A stretch of 64,000 nt of DNA from Jejubacter calystegiae (GCF_005671395.1 NZ_CP040428.1:2728001-2792000), one strand, 5' to 3'. Counted from the first letter of the stretch, positions 1-8,993 are shown. Numbers and translations: made by a program. Notes: a model not told the origin generated them from the sequence alone.

Positions 1-239
1 TCGTTGTCCCGACTGATGGCGCCGTTGGGGCATACCCGGGCGCAGGGGGCGTCCTCACACTGGCGGCACAGGGTGGCCGTCGAGATATTGACCCCTTTAA
101 TCACGTGAATGCGGGGCAGGAAGGTGTGCGGCGTCAGGGCGGCGCAGTCCTGATCCTGCTGGTGAGAGACCACGCAGGCGACTTCGCAGGTACGGCAGCC
201 AATGCATTTGCTTGAATCGGCAATGATGAAGCGGTTCAT
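1..239 (-). CDS. hydN: HydN electron-transfer ferredoxin, 5' part
   Basis: This is the N-terminal 79 codons of a 4Fe-4S ferredoxin-like protein; the rest lies outside the window. Two ferredoxin-type cysteine clusters are visible (CIGCRTCEVAC near residue 12 and CRQCEDAPCAQVC near residue 60). HydN is known to support formate dehydrogenase-H and hydrogenase-3 activity, probably in electron transfer or maturation. ATG at 239 is preferred over ATG at 242 because GGAG at 246-249 then lies 6 nt away. A sigma-54 promoter lies just upstream. In E. coli hydN is followed by hypF, which cannot be seen here. Confidence 0.93.
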   Translation of the reverse strand, partial: MNRFIIADSSKCIGCRTCEVACVVSHQQDQDCAALTPHTFLPRIHVIKGVNISTATLCRQCEDAPCARVCPNGAISRDN

Positions 240-280
240 CATATTCTCCAGCTCTGGTTTATAGATGCGTGACCTGGTTA

Positions 281-296
281 AGCATAAAGCGTGCCA
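281..296 (-). promoter_or_regulatory. Sigma-54 promoter of hydN
   Basis: The minus strand reads TGGCACGCTTTATGCT, with GG-N10-GC spacing exactly as needed for a -24/-12 promoter. It sits about 40 bp upstream of hydN. In E. coli hydN-hypF is transcribed by sigma-54 with FhlA, so the assignment fits known biology. Confidence 0.8.
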
Positions 297-364
297 TTTA
301 TTTAACTTATTGAAATAATTATGTTTTGTTAATTATGATATTGAAGGGCGAGTGGCATTGACAC

Positions 365-375
365 TTTTGACGAAG
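365..375. promoter_or_regulatory. Candidate FhlA upstream activating site for hydN
   Basis: TTTTGACGAAG here is identical to the 11-mer at 8330-8340 between hycB and hycA. Its TGACGAAG core recurs, inverted, at 8986-8993 in the hycA/hypA gap. It lies about 75 bp upstream of the hydN -24/-12 promoter, a normal enhancer distance. That it is FhlA-bound is inferred from co-occurrence at FhlA-controlled promoters. Confidence 0.5.
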
Positions 376-451
376 AGGTATCGTCACGGTAGGCATGTCG
401 TCAGTAAGGGGGATAACGCCGACATCAGACTGGCGTTAACGGTATCGGCGA

Positions 452-700
452 TCAGAGCATTGAGTGGGGATGAGGTCGCGGGGCGTCTTTCTCTTCCAGC
501 AATCCGTCGATGGAGATATCTTCATCGAGCGTATCCCAGTGGATCCCGCGGGGGGTTAATTCCCAGTCGTTCAACTGGCCGGGCGTGGCGTTTAATAATC
601 GGGGAAAGCGCGCCAGAGGGATCCTGAGCGTGCGGGCGTTGCTGAGTTCGATCAACATGGCGGCGCCATCGAACTGTATGTTTTTAGCCGAAATAGTCAT
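452..700 (-). CDS. DUF2442 family small protein
   Basis: An 82-residue protein with the DUF2442 pattern: an N-terminal 'FDGAAMLIELSNARTLRIPL' strand region, then 'RLLNATPGQLNDWELTPRGIHWDTLDEDISIDGLL'. Its start overlaps the end of the DUF4160 gene by 17 bp, so the two are translationally linked. DUF2442 and DUF4160 genes often occur side by side and the arrangement resembles a toxin-antitoxin pair, but no activity can be read from the sequence. The pair sits between hycI and hydN, where E. coli carries asc genes. The C-terminal tail (KDAPRPHPHSML) is probably disordered. Confidence 0.8.
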   Translation of the reverse strand: MTISAKNIQFDGAAMLIELSNARTLRIPLARFPRLLNATPGQLNDWELTPRGIHWDTLDEDISIDGLLEEKDAPRPHPHSML

Positions 701-926
701 TCCATGCCTCCAGAAATAAAACCTGGTTCTGTTTAATGATCTCTGCTGAGGTTCTCAGTTCCCTGAAATCCAGATTGTCATCTCTGGCTAATTTTACTAC
801 AGGTGTCAACCAGAATTTGGCTTCATCTCCTCTTTTCATGACGTGAATGTGGGGTGATTCAAGCGGTCGTCCTTCATTGGTGTAAAAGAAGAACCTGAAA
901 CCGGATATGCGTAGTATCGCGGGCAT
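684..926 (-). CDS. DUF4160 family small protein
   Basis: About 80 residues with the DUF4160 signature: a hydrophobic first strand (ILRISGFRFFFYTNEG), then 'SPHIHVMKRGDEAKFWL' with the conserved HIHV, and a C-terminal helix ending EAWNDYFG. Two ATGs are possible (929 and 926). ATG 926 is chosen because GGAGG at 932-936 lies 5 nt from it but only 2 nt from 929. It precedes and overlaps the DUF2442 gene. Function is unknown; a toxin-antitoxin-like role is inferred from layout only. Confidence 0.8.
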   Translation of the reverse strand: MPAILRISGFRFFFYTNEGRPLESPHIHVMKRGDEAKFWLTPVVKLARDDNLDFRELRTSAEIIKQNQVLFLEAWNDYFG

Positions 927-954
927 CATTGCCTCCGTTTTTCGTCCTGAACAG

Positions 955-977
955 GCCGCCGCGTAGTCAGCGGCGGC
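955..977. other. GC-rich hairpin after hycI
   Basis: GCCGCCGC and GCGGCGGC form a perfect 8-bp stem with a 7-nt loop, between the hycI stop and the DUF4160 start. Neither strand has a T-run directly after it, so a classic intrinsic terminator is not supported. It could protect the 3' end of the hyc transcript or separate the two operons. Confidence 0.4.
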
Positions 978-1024
978 GGAAAAACAGAGATACTATGCAA
1001 AGGCGTAAGAGGTAGCCTGACGGG

Positions 1025-1480
1025 TTAAAGCTGCGAGATGCCTTCCTGTTCCTGCCAGTTTTCCAGGCGGCGATGGAGATCTTCCACGGCACGGCGTACC
1101 GGTTCGGTCATCGGGTAGCAGAAGCCGACGATATCGGGCTGGATACCCACGAAGATAACCTGTTTCACATCGTCCTGTAGCTGCTCCACCAGATAGTTGA
1201 GCGGCATATTGTGGGTGGTCATCAGAAACAGCTCGGCGATATCTTCCGGGTCGATAATCCGCATCTCGCCGGGGTTCAGGCCCATATCGGTGGCATCGAC
1301 AATCAGCAAGCGATCCGGGCGCAGTTCGCGAATGGCGACGATGTCATTTTCCGGCGCGCTACCGCCGTCGATAACCACCCATTCGCCGCGCGGGCTGGTC
1401 TGGCACATTTCCGCCAGCAGCGGACCGGCGCCGTCATCGCCCATCATACTGTTGCCCACGCACAGCAATACATCAGTCAT
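1025..1480 (-). CDS. hycI: Hydrogenase-3 maturation endopeptidase HycI
   Basis: A 151-residue protease of the HycI/HoxM family, close to the E. coli length of 156. It removes the C-terminal extension of the HycE large subunit after nickel insertion. Family features visible are the N-terminal 'LLCVGNSMMGDDGAGPLLAEM', whose acidic residue is expected to contact nickel, and 'IVDATDMGLNPGEM'. It is the last gene of the hyc operon and overlaps hycH by 8 bp. Confidence 0.95.
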   Translation of the reverse strand: MTDVLLCVGNSMMGDDGAGPLLAEMCQTSPRGEWVVIDGGSAPENDIVAIRELRPDRLLIVDATDMGLNPGEMRIIDPEDIAELFLMTTHNMPLNYLVEQLQDDVKQVIFVGIQPDIVGFCYPMTEPVRRAVEDLHRRLENWQEQEGISQL

Positions 1481-1880
1481 CTTGCCTCCTTACCATCAGG
1501 TAGACTGCGGGTTCCTGTTGAATCGTTCGGAGCAGTCGCATCAATTCGCGACTCCAGTTCTGCTGCTGCGGCGTTTGCTGAGGCAGCGCCGCGTCTAAAG
1601 CGGTTGCCAGCAGGGTCACGTGGCTCTGGTCGACAACGATTTCGCCAAAGCGCGTTACGCCGGTCATTTTGCGCTGCGCTTCGCCCGCGGGCAGCGTGGC
1701 GACCCACGCCGGCCAGGCTTCCAGCGGACAGACCAGCGCCGCCTGCAGGCAGTCGATAATCCCCAGATGGTGGCCAATGGCCAGACTGTAGTAGACAACC
1801 TGTTGGGCCTGGTCCGGCGTATTTTCGTTTTCATCAACGAATTTACGGCTCAACTGGCTGAAGATAACGCGCCCGCTCAT
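1473..1880 (-). CDS. hycH: Formate hydrogenlyase assembly protein HycH
   Basis: A 135-residue protein (E. coli about 136) with the HycH pattern [19 protein letters not shown] and '[18 protein letters not shown]'. HycH is a cytoplasmic accessory factor needed for processing or assembly of hydrogenase-3, not a structural subunit; its exact mechanism is unsettled. It overlaps hycG by 4 bp and hycI by 8 bp, so the three genes are translationally coupled. Confidence 0.95.
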   Translation of the reverse strand: MSGRVIFSQLSRKFVDENENTPDQAQQVVYYSLAIGHHLGIIDCLQAALVCPLEAWPAWVATLPAGEAQRKMTGVTRFGEIVVDQSHVTLLATALDAALPQQTPQQQNWSRELMRLLRTIQQEPAVYLMVRRQDD

Positions 1881-2644
1881 CGGATTCGCTCCCGCTCAAC
1901 CACCTCGTTCAGCGCTGTGACGATCTCATTAAGGCGCGGATCCTGCTGTTCATTAAGCCAGCCCGCCAGGGCGCCGTCGCCCTCTGCCAGATGCTGCATG
2001 TAGTCGTTGGCGATCTGCCGCCCGTAGCGATAGCCCGCCATACGTCGCGCGGCCCGGTCGATGCGGACCCGCAGCGGCTGCACCATATCCGGATGTAGCA
2101 GGCTGGCAGGCTGGTTGTCGCTTTCACCTGGCTCCCGGGCGTGGATCTTCTGTTCCAGCAACCCTAACGCCATGGCAAAACCATAGAGCGTGGCGGCGGG
2201 CGATGGCGGGCAGCCGGGAATATAGACGTCCACCGGCACGATCTGGTCGGTACCGCCCCAGACGCAGTACAGATCGTGGAAGATGCCGCCGCTATTGCCG
2301 CAGGCGCCGTAGGAGATACAGATTTTGGGGTCTGGCGCCGATTCCCAGGCGCGCAGGGCCGGGGAGCGCATCGCGCGGGTTACGGCGCCGGTAAACAGTA
2401 GAATATCGGCGTGACGCGGCGACGGCACCACCTTGATGCCGAAACGTTCGGCGTCGAACACCGGTGAAAGGGTAGCGAAAATTTCAATTTCGCAGCCGTT
2501 ACAGCCGCCGCAGTCTACCCGATAGACCCAGGCAGAACGCTTAATTTTTTTCAACAGCGACTGCTTCATGCTGGCAATGGACTCATCCACCGTCATGGGG
2601 AGTGGCTGACCAGAGGCCGAACGCGGACCCAGGAGCTGGCTCAT
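1877..2644 (-). CDS. hycG: Hydrogenase-3 small subunit HycG
   Basis: A 255-residue NuoB-like small subunit that carries the proximal [4Fe-4S] cluster next to the nickel-iron centre of HycE. Cluster ligands are visible in [11 protein letters not shown] (near residue 46), in YGACGNSGG and in PGCPPSP. It is soluble and part of the peripheral arm of formate hydrogenlyase. Its start overlaps the hycF stop by one base. Confidence 0.96.
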   Translation of the reverse strand: MSQLLGPRSASGQPLPMTVDESIASMKQSLLKKIKRSAWVYRVDCGGCNGCEIEIFATLSPVFDAERFGIKVVPSPRHADILLFTGAVTRAMRSPALRAWESAPDPKICISYGACGNSGGIFHDLYCVWGGTDQIVPVDVYIPGCPPSPAATLYGFAMALGLLEQKIHAREPGESDNQPASLLHPDMVQPLRVRIDRAARRMAGYRYGRQIANDYMQHLAEGDGALAGWLNEQQDPRLNEIVTALNEVVERERIR

Positions 2645-3186
2645 CAGATGGCCTCCTTCATTTCACGGGTTAAATCGATAAGCGCGGAAGGGGCCAGACC
2701 CTGCTGGCGCTTGCACTCCGGGCAGGTTTCGAAGCTTTCGCGATGCCGCTCGGCGCGCTGGTCGCCGCCCTGTTTCAGCAGCGCGATGGCATAATCGATC
2801 TCCTTCTGTACCGCCCAGGGGCGCTGGCAGCTGCGGCAGTGGCAAACCTCAAAGCTGGCCTGTTGCAGAAAATCCTCTTTGCGCCAGACCGCCAGCTCGT
2901 ATTCAGTGGTCAGCGCGATAGCGGCGGTGGGGCAGACCTCTTCACAGCGGCCGCAGAAGATACAGCGGCCAAGATTGAACTGCCAGTCGAGTCGGTTTTG
3001 GGTGTCGGTAAGCGCGACGCTCAGGGCGTTGGACGGGCAGGCGTTTACGCAGGCGGCGCAGCCGATGCACTGGGCCGGATTGTGCTGCGGCTTGCCGCGA
3101 AAATTTTTATCCACCTCCACCGGTTGCAGCGGATAAGGCGTGGTGACGGTGCCGGTTTTCAGGACTTTTTTAATAAACGGAATCAT
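2644..3186 (-). CDS. hycF: Formate hydrogenlyase ferredoxin subunit HycF
   Basis: A 180-residue NuoI-like subunit with two 4Fe-4S motifs, [12 protein letters not shown] (near residue 41) and [12 protein letters not shown] (near residue 75). A further cysteine set (CHCRSC and CPEC) in the C-terminal half resembles a metal knuckle. It passes electrons between HycB and HycG in the soluble arm of the complex. Confidence 0.96.
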   Translation of the reverse strand: MIPFIKKVLKTGTVTTPYPLQPVEVDKNFRGKPQHNPAQCIGCAACVNACPSNALSVALTDTQNRLDWQFNLGRCIFCGRCEEVCPTAAIALTTEYELAVWRKEDFLQQASFEVCHCRSCQRPWAVQKEIDYAIALLKQGGDQRAERHRESFETCPECKRQQGLAPSALIDLTREMKEAI

Positions 3187-3224
3187 GGTTGCTCCAGAGG
3201 CCCCGCGGCGGCGGGGCCGCGGTG

Positions 3225-4934
3225 TTATTTCAGCGGCGAGTTCTTACGCTCGATGGCGTAACGCTCGATCTCCTTATAGGGCACGACCTGGCTTTTGCGC
3301 TTGCGAACATCGACTACCGTCATACGGTCGGTGCAGGAGTAGCAGGGATCGAGGCTGCCGATAATGAGCGGCGCATCGGAAACCGTATTGCCGCGCAGCA
3401 TATAGCGCAGCGTCGGCCAGTTGGCGTAGGTGGCGGCCCGGCAGCGCCAGCGGTAGAGCTTCTGGTTGTCGCCGGTCATGCTCCAGTGGATATCGTCGCC
3501 GCGCGGCGCTTCGCTGAAGCCCAGGGCGAAACGGCCGGGAATATAGGTGAAGCCTTCGGTCATCAGCGGCCCGGTGGGCAGGTTATCCAGCCCGTAATCG
3601 ATCATATTAAGGGAACAGAACACCTCGTTGATGCGCACCTTCAGGCGTGAGATCACGTCGCAGCCCTGTTCGCTGAACACTTCGAGCGGCAGCAAGCCGT
3701 AGCCGACAAACGGATGGTCGGCGCGGGTGTCGCGGGCATGTCCGCTGGCGCGCACCATCGGGCCGACGTTGCTGTAGTCGCGGGCTACCTGAGGGTCGAG
3801 ACGACCAATGCCGAGGGTACGCTGTTCGATGTTGGGGGTGCTGAGCAGGATATCCACCAGATCCTGAACCTCGCGCCGCATCTGCTGCGCCAGTTGGCGG
3901 GTCTGGATAATATCGTCCTTCAGCATGTCGCGGCGGATGCCGCCTATCAGGTTCAGGCCGTAGGTTTTACGGGCGCCGGTCAGGATCTCCGCCATTTTCA
4001 TGGACTGCTCGCGCACCCTGAAAAACTGCATAAAGCCGGAATCGAAGCCAACGAAGTGACAGGCCAGCCCCAGATTCAGCAGGTGGCTGTGCAGGCGTTC
4101 CACTTCCAGTAGAATCGCGCGGATCATCTGGGCCCGTTCCGGCACTACAATGCCCATCGCGTTCTCCACCGAGGTGGTATAGGCCGTGCTGTGGGCGAAG
4201 CCGCAGATACCGCAGACCCGGTCGGAAAGGAAGGTGACCTCGTTATAGCCCATACGGGTTTCCGCCAGTTTTTCCATGCCGCGGTGGACGTAAAACAGGC
4301 GATAGTCAGCGTCGATAATGGTTTCGCCGTCGACGAACAGCCGGAAGTGGCCGGGCTCGTCAGACGTGACGTGCAGCGGGCCGATCGGCACCACGTTATT
4401 GCTTTTATCCCCCAGTTCGTTAATGAACTCATAGGTTTCCCGGTCGCTGGTGGGAGCAGGGCGTTGGCGGTAGTCCATGCTGTCTTTGCGCATCGGCCAC
4501 AGTTCGTCCGGCCAGTCATCCGGTAACACCAGGCGACGTTCATCCGGCAGCCCCACCGGGCGCAGGCCATACATATCGCGCACCTCGCGCTCGCCCCATA
4601 CCGCGGCGGGCACTTTCGGGGTGACGGAGGGGAATTCGGGATTGTTTGCGTCCACTTCGGCGCGGACCGTTATCCAGCAGCGAACGCCTTTTTCCATCGA
4701 CAGCACATAGTAGATGGCATAATTGCCGCACAGCTTGCGCTCGTCGTTACCGAACAGCACCGACAGCCAGCCGCCCTGCTGGTAATAGAGATACTCTACA
4801 ACGTCGGGCAGGCGGTTGAGCTGTACGGTGATGGTGAGCTGGTCCCGGGTCTGCCAGGCTTCGTCCAGCACGGCGCCGGGCATGGCCTGGCGCAGCGCGG
4901 CCAGATAGTGTTGACCCAATTTTTGTTCAGACAT
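3225..4934 (-). CDS. hycE: Hydrogenase-3 large (catalytic) subunit HycE
   Basis: The 569-residue catalytic subunit, exactly the E. coli length. The N-terminal third is NuoC-like and the rest NuoD-like. Nickel-iron ligands are in RVCGICGFAHS (near residue 240) and DPCYSCTDRM near the C-terminus. About 32 residues follow the DPCYSCTDR sequence; this is the extension known to be cut off by HycI. It evolves H2 from electrons released by formate oxidation. Minus-strand operon order is hycD-hycE-hycF. Confidence 0.97.
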   Translation of the reverse strand: MSEQKLGQHYLAALRQAMPGAVLDEAWQTRDQLTITVQLNRLPDVVEYLYYQQGGWLSVLFGNDERKLCGNYAIYYVLSMEKGVRCWITVRAEVDANNPEFPSVTPKVPAAVWGEREVRDMYGLRPVGLPDERRLVLPDDWPDELWPMRKDSMDYRQRPAPTSDRETYEFINELGDKSNNVVPIGPLHVTSDEPGHFRLFVDGETIIDADYRLFYVHRGMEKLAETRMGYNEVTFLSDRVCGICGFAHSTAYTTSVENAMGIVVPERAQMIRAILLEVERLHSHLLNLGLACHFVGFDSGFMQFFRVREQSMKMAEILTGARKTYGLNLIGGIRRDMLKDDIIQTRQLAQQMRREVQDLVDILLSTPNIEQRTLGIGRLDPQVARDYSNVGPMVRASGHARDTRADHPFVGYGLLPLEVFSEQGCDVISRLKVRINEVFCSLNMIDYGLDNLPTGPLMTEGFTYIPGRFALGFSEAPRGDDIHWSMTGDNQKLYRWRCRAATYANWPTLRYMLRGNTVSDAPLIIGSLDPCYSCTDRMTVVDVRKRKSQVVPYKEIERYAIERKNSPLK

Positions 4935-4952
4935 ATCGAAAATCTCTTCCTG

Positions 4953-5879
4953 TCACGCCGCCAGCAGGGTGACGAATGCTAAAAATGCCAGGCCGAAGCC
5001 GGTCCAGGTAATACGGGAGGTAGCCATAAAACGCAGGCGCGCCATGCTGTTTTCAAACAGCGCGATGATCAGAATGCCGAACGTGAGTTTCACCAGCGCC
5101 AGCACCATGGCGAGGACAAGGGCGCCAGCCGAGAAGTGGCTCATCTGCCCCCAGGGAATAAACACGCTGATAAACATTTGCAGCACCACCAGTTGCTTCA
5201 GGCTGATGCCCCACTTCAGCACCGCGAAGCCGCTGCCGCTGTATTCAGAGAGCGGCCCTTCCTGAAGCTCCTGCTCCGCTTCGGCCAGGTCGAAGGGCAG
5301 TTTGCCCATTTCGATATAGGTGGCGAAGGCGCAGGCAAGCCACGCCAGCACCAGGGTCAGACTGTGGGCCACGGGCCAGGCGCGCACGGTGGCGACCAGG
5401 GCATCGATATGGGTGGAACCGGCCACCTGCGCCACCACCCACAGGCTGAGCAGCAGAATGGGCTCCACCAGCACTCCCAGCAGGGCCTCGCGGCTGGCGC
5501 CGATGCCGGTGAAGGGGCTACCGGTATCCAGTCCGGCAATGGCGAAAAAGAAGCGGGCGATGGCGAACAGGTAGATCAGGGTTACCAGATCCCCCAGTCC
5601 GGTCAGCGGCGCGCGCGGCGTAATCAGCGGCAGAGTTGCGGCGATGGCCAGCATCACGCCGGTCAGCACAAAAGGGGTCAGGCGAAAGACCCAGCCTGAG
5701 TCGGCGGGCGCCACGCTCTGGCGACCCAGCAGCTTGAACAGATCCCGGTATTCCTGGAGCAGGCCAGGGCCGCGACGGCAGTGCAGGCGGGCGCGGGCGA
5801 CGCGGGTCAGTCCGGCGAACAGCGGCGCCAGCGCGAACAGCGCCAGCGCCTGAATCAGGGCGAAAATCAGAGTATTCAT
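4953..5879 (-). CDS. hycD: Formate hydrogenlyase membrane subunit HycD
   Basis: A 308-residue NuoH-like membrane protein, mostly hydrophobic, with about eight predicted spans. The conserved amphipathic stretch 'ARARLHCRRGPGLLQEYRDLFKLLGRQ' near the N-terminus and 'LPFDLAEAEQELQEGPLSEYSG' in the loop match the quinone-chamber region of complex I. It anchors the soluble hydrogenase arm to the membrane. It lies one base after hycC. Confidence 0.96.
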   Translation of the reverse strand: MNTLIFALIQALALFALAPLFAGLTRVARARLHCRRGPGLLQEYRDLFKLLGRQSVAPADSGWVFRLTPFVLTGVMLAIAATLPLITPRAPLTGLGDLVTLIYLFAIARFFFAIAGLDTGSPFTGIGASREALLGVLVEPILLLSLWVVAQVAGSTHIDALVATVRAWPVAHSLTLVLAWLACAFATYIEMGKLPFDLAEAEQELQEGPLSEYSGSGFAVLKWGISLKQLVVLQMFISVFIPWGQMSHFSAGALVLAMVLALVKLTFGILIIALFENSMARLRFMATSRITWTGFGLAFLAFVTLLAA

Positions 5880-5880
5880 C

Positions 5881-7701
5881 TTACAGACTCCGGGTCATCA
5901 CAACGGCCAGCAGAATGCCCAGCTCGATCACCGCCAGACGTCGGAACAGGGAAGGCAGCGCCTGATGCTGCCAGAGCGGCAGCAGGGGAAGCGGGTTGAG
6001 CACCCGGCGCAGGGCGAAGACGGGCCCAAAGGCGCTTTTCAGCGGCGCCGCGAAACCGTGGGCGGTAATCACCATGGCGGGCTCGTGATCGTAGCCGCAT
6101 ACCCAGGCGCTGCCGCGACGCCGCGCGGGCAGGCGATCGCCCCGCAGCAGCATGACGATAAACGGTAGCAGCGGGGAGGCGATAAGCAGCAGAGCGATCA
6201 GCGGCTGAGATACCACGCTGCTGGAAGCGTCGCCAGGAATGGCGACCACGGAGCCCAGCAGCGGTAGCAGCCAGGGGGCAGCCACGCCACCTGCCACGCA
6301 GCACAGCGCCAGTACGACAACGCACAGGGTCATCAGCCAGGGGGCTGGGGTGGCCCGCTCCGCTTCCGGGGTGCGCGGCGCGCCCAGGAAGGTCACGCCG
6401 TAGACTTTCGCCATACACATCACCGCCAGCGCGCCGGTGATTGCCAACCCCACCGCCAGCAGCGGGCCGAGCAGACGCGCCAGCAGCAGCGGCTGTTCTC
6501 CGAGACGGAAGAAGGATTGATAGATAACCCATTCCCCGGCAAAGCCGTTCAGCGGAGGCAGGGCAGCCATCGCCATCAGCCCAACCAGCATGGCCAGCGA
6601 GATAGCCGGCATCCGTTTGCCGATGCCGCCCAGTTTTTCGATATCGCGGTGTCCGGTACGGAACCAGACGGCGCCTGCGCCAAGAAACAGGGTGGTTTTA
6701 AACAGGCTATGGTTGAACAGATGATAAAGACCGCCCACCATGCCCAGCGCCGCAAGCATAGGGGAATGCAGAGCGTAGCCGGTCAGGCCCGCCCCTAACC
6801 CCAGCAGAATAATGCCGATATTTTCCAGTGAGTGGTAAGCCAGCAGACGGTTAATATTGTGTTCCATCAGCGCATAAAGGCCGCCGATAAAGGCGGTGAT
6901 CATCCCCAGCACCATAAGCGCAATGGCGTACCACAGCGGCGGAACCGGGCTCAACAGGGCCAGGCTCAGCAGGCCCCAGATACCGGTTTTTAGCACCACG
7001 GCGGAAAACAGCGCGGCGGCCGGAGCGCTTGCGCTGGCATGGGCCTGAGGAACCCAGCCGTGCAGAGGAATAATTCCTGCCAGCAGACCAAAGCCCGCCA
7101 GGCCTGTCAGCAGCGTAAAGGCATCGGGCGCGTCGAGCGCCGCCAGACGGTGCAGCGCGGCCAGATCCAGCGTGCCGTATTGCCGCCACAACAACAGACA
7201 GCAGCCGGCCAGCAGCAGCGTGCCCAGGCGCCCCAGAACGAACCACGGCTTGCCCTGCTGCGCATTACCGGTCAGAAAGACGGCGCTCAGGGCTGCGATC
7301 TCCGCCCCGACGACCAGGGTGGCAAGATTATCCGCCGTTACCGCCATCAGGGCGCCCGTCAGCACCAAAAGCAGCAGCGGCCCGGTGATGCGGGTAGCGG
7401 GATGGCGCTGCCAGCCAATGTGATACAGGCAGATAAACAGGCCGCACAGGCCGATGGTGATAAGCCAGACCGCATTCAGCGGCGTCAGCAGCAGCGCATG
7501 ACGGCCGCTAAGCAGCGCTACCGTCACCGGCAGGCCGGTCAGCGCCAGCACGCCGCCAACCAGCGCGCAGAGACAGGCCAGCGCGCCGGCGATGCCGGCA
7601 ACCAGGCCGCTCAGGGGGCGATGAAAAGCCAGTAGCGCCGAAAGGAGTGCTCCGGCTTCGGGCAGCAGCAGCGCGTTATTCATCAGAGTCACCAGCGTCA
7701 T
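5881..7701 (-). CDS. hycC: Formate hydrogenlyase antiporter-like subunit HycC
   Basis: A 606-residue NuoL/MrpA-like membrane protein (E. coli 608) with many hydrophobic segments. The conserved region 'LHGWVPQAHASASAPAAALFSAVVLKTGIWGLL' contains the lysine and helix-break features of antiporter-like subunits. It is one of two membrane subunits of formate hydrogenlyase. Its start overlaps the hycB stop by 4 bp. Confidence 0.96.
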   Translation of the reverse strand: MTLVTLMNNALLLPEAGALLSALLAFHRPLSGLVAGIAGALACLCALVGGVLALTGLPVTVALLSGRHALLLTPLNAVWLITIGLCGLFICLYHIGWQRHPATRITGPLLLLVLTGALMAVTADNLATLVVGAEIAALSAVFLTGNAQQGKPWFVLGRLGTLLLAGCCLLLWRQYGTLDLAALHRLAALDAPDAFTLLTGLAGFGLLAGIIPLHGWVPQAHASASAPAAALFSAVVLKTGIWGLLSLALLSPVPPLWYAIALMVLGMITAFIGGLYALMEHNINRLLAYHSLENIGIILLGLGAGLTGYALHSPMLAALGMVGGLYHLFNHSLFKTTLFLGAGAVWFRTGHRDIEKLGGIGKRMPAISLAMLVGLMAMAALPPLNGFAGEWVIYQSFFRLGEQPLLLARLLGPLLAVGLAITGALAVMCMAKVYGVTFLGAPRTPEAERATPAPWLMTLCVVVLALCCVAGGVAAPWLLPLLGSVVAIPGDASSSVVSQPLIALLLIASPLLPFIVMLLRGDRLPARRRGSAWVCGYDHEPAMVITAHGFAAPLKSAFGPVFALRRVLNPLPLLPLWQHQALPSLFRRLAVIELGILLAVVMTRSL

Positions 7702-8306
7702 TGTGTGTTTCTCCCATGGCTGGAAAAGGCCGATAGCGCGCCGAAGTCCATACCGATAGCCCGTTCGCGCTTACGGCGGCTGGAATCGGCGATATCGTCG
7801 TTGCTGACGATGCGCAGCGCTTTGGTTGGGCAGGTGCGGATACAGGCCGGGCCCTGTTCGTCGAAGTCGCAGAGGTCGCACTTCACGGCAATGGCGCGAA
7901 TGCCGGGCACCCAGTCCAGAAAGGTGCTGACTTTGGGCGGCATGGGCGGTGCCGGGGGCGCTTTGGGACTGTTGGCGTTGGCCGGTATATCCAGCGGGCG
8001 GCTGCCGGAAAATTCGATGGCGCCGAACGGGCAGGCGATACCGCACAGTTTGCAACTCACACACAGGCTTTCATTCAGCTGTACCGCGCCGTTTACCCGA
8101 TTAATGGCGTTAACCGGACATACCTGGGCGCAGGGGGCATCCTCACACTGATGGCACAGCTGGGGAGCGGACTCTTTTTGGTTCAGCATCACCTTCAGGC
8201 GCGGCATGGATTGCAGCCCCTGATGGCGATGGTTCTCTGAACAGGCGGCCTCGCAGGTATGGCAGCCTATACAGAGTTTGGGATCGGCGATGACAAAACG
8301 GTTCAC
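7698..8306 (-). CDS. hycB: Formate hydrogenlyase electron-transfer subunit HycB
   Basis: A 202-residue polyferredoxin with four 4Fe-4S sets: CIGCHTCEAAC, CHQCEDAPCAQVCP, CVSCKLCGIACP and CDLCDFDEQGPACIRTCP. It accepts electrons from formate dehydrogenase-H (FdhF, not in the window) and passes them to HycF. A proline/alanine-rich linker (PKAPPAPPMPPK) lies between the third and fourth cysteine sets. Confidence 0.96.
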   Translation of the reverse strand: MNRFVIADPKLCIGCHTCEAACSENHRHQGLQSMPRLKVMLNQKESAPQLCHQCEDAPCAQVCPVNAINRVNGAVQLNESLCVSCKLCGIACPFGAIEFSGSRPLDIPANANSPKAPPAPPMPPKVSTFLDWVPGIRAIAVKCDLCDFDEQGPACIRTCPTKALRIVSNDDIADSSRRKRERAIGMDFGALSAFSSHGRNTQ

Positions 8307-8329
8307 CCGGACATCCTCGAAGTGGTCAT

Positions 8330-8380
8330 TTTTGACGAAGCAGCGTCGCAGGTGTCATTTTTCGACACTTTTCGACACTG
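8330..8380. promoter_or_regulatory. Candidate FhlA binding region between hycB and hycA
   Basis: The 80-bp gap holds TTTTGACGAAG (8330-8340), then GTGTCATTTTTCGACAC and a second TTTCGACAC copy ending near 8379. In E. coli, FhlA is known to bind both the hycA/hypA gap and the hycA/hycB gap. The repeated TTTCGACAC and the shared 11-mer make this the likely equivalent. Confidence 0.55.
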
Positions 8381-8386
8381 CATGAT

Positions 8387-8854
8387 TCAGGCCTGGGACG
8401 GACGTAACAGAGCGGGGGCCAGCGCCTCTACCGTCAGCGGAATGTCCTGCTGCATAGCCTGATACAGGTGGTCGTAAATACAGCTAATCCGGGCCAGATA
8501 GTGCTCCAGCACCGCCTGGCGGTCGGTGTTGCGGATCTGACCGTCAAGTAAGCCGTCGATGCCCAACTGGCTGCTGGCCAGCGGGATACGGTGCTGGCCG
8601 TCACGGGTGCTCAGAATGTAGTGGATTTCGCGATCGTTGAAACCGGTATCTCGCGTCACCTGAAGAGTGAACTGGTTGAAAAGCGAGAAGTTCAGCCCTT
8701 CATCAGGGGAGCTTTGAATTTCCAGATGCAGCGTCTGCTTGGTGGTAGTGACAGCTTGGATCAGGGTATTGCAGTAGGTATGCCACTGTTTATGGAGTTG
8801 GCGGCGGCGATCGGCAATAAACGCCGCCTTATAACTTAACTCAGAAATGGTCAT
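8387..8854 (-). CDS. hycA: HycA, negative regulator of the formate regulon
   Basis: A 155-residue protein (E. coli 153) with the HycA features MTISELSYKA at the start, 'QWHTYCNTLIQ' and 'GIDGLLDGQIRNTDRQAVLEHYLARISCIYDHLY'. HycA counteracts FhlA activation of hyc, hyp and fdhF. It is the first gene of the hyc operon, transcribed from the sigma-54 promoter at 8890-8905, so it forms a feedback loop with fhlA at the other end of the locus. Confidence 0.93.
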   Translation of the reverse strand: MTISELSYKAAFIADRRRQLHKQWHTYCNTLIQAVTTTKQTLHLEIQSSPDEGLNFSLFNQFTLQVTRDTGFNDREIHYILSTRDGQHRIPLASSQLGIDGLLDGQIRNTDRQAVLEHYLARISCIYDHLYQAMQQDIPLTVEALAPALLRPSQA

Positions 8855-8889
8855 GAATAATGTCCTGCTGATACGGATACCTCTCCATT

Positions 8890-8905
8890 AGCACTTTCTG
8901 TGCCA
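8890..8905 (-). promoter_or_regulatory. Sigma-54 promoter of the hyc operon
   Basis: The minus strand reads TGGCACAGAAAGTGCT: a full TGGCAC element and GG-N10-GC spacing. It lies 36 bp upstream of the hycA start codon and faces away from the hypA promoter. Confidence 0.8.
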
Positions 8906-8966
8906 GTTTTTATTTGATTGAAACTAAACAACTTTATTCCATGGTGACGCGCCATCGTCGCCTGGT

Positions 8967-8993
8967 GACATGTCATTTCGACAGCCTTCGTCA
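8967..8993. promoter_or_regulatory. Candidate FhlA site in the hycA/hypA gap
   Basis: ACATGTCATTTCGACA is followed by CTTCGTCA (8986-8993), the reverse complement of the TGACGAAG core seen at 368-375 and 8333-8340. It lies between the divergent hycA and hypA promoters, where FhlA is known to bind in E. coli. A further TGACGAA is at 9061-9067. Confidence 0.55.
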
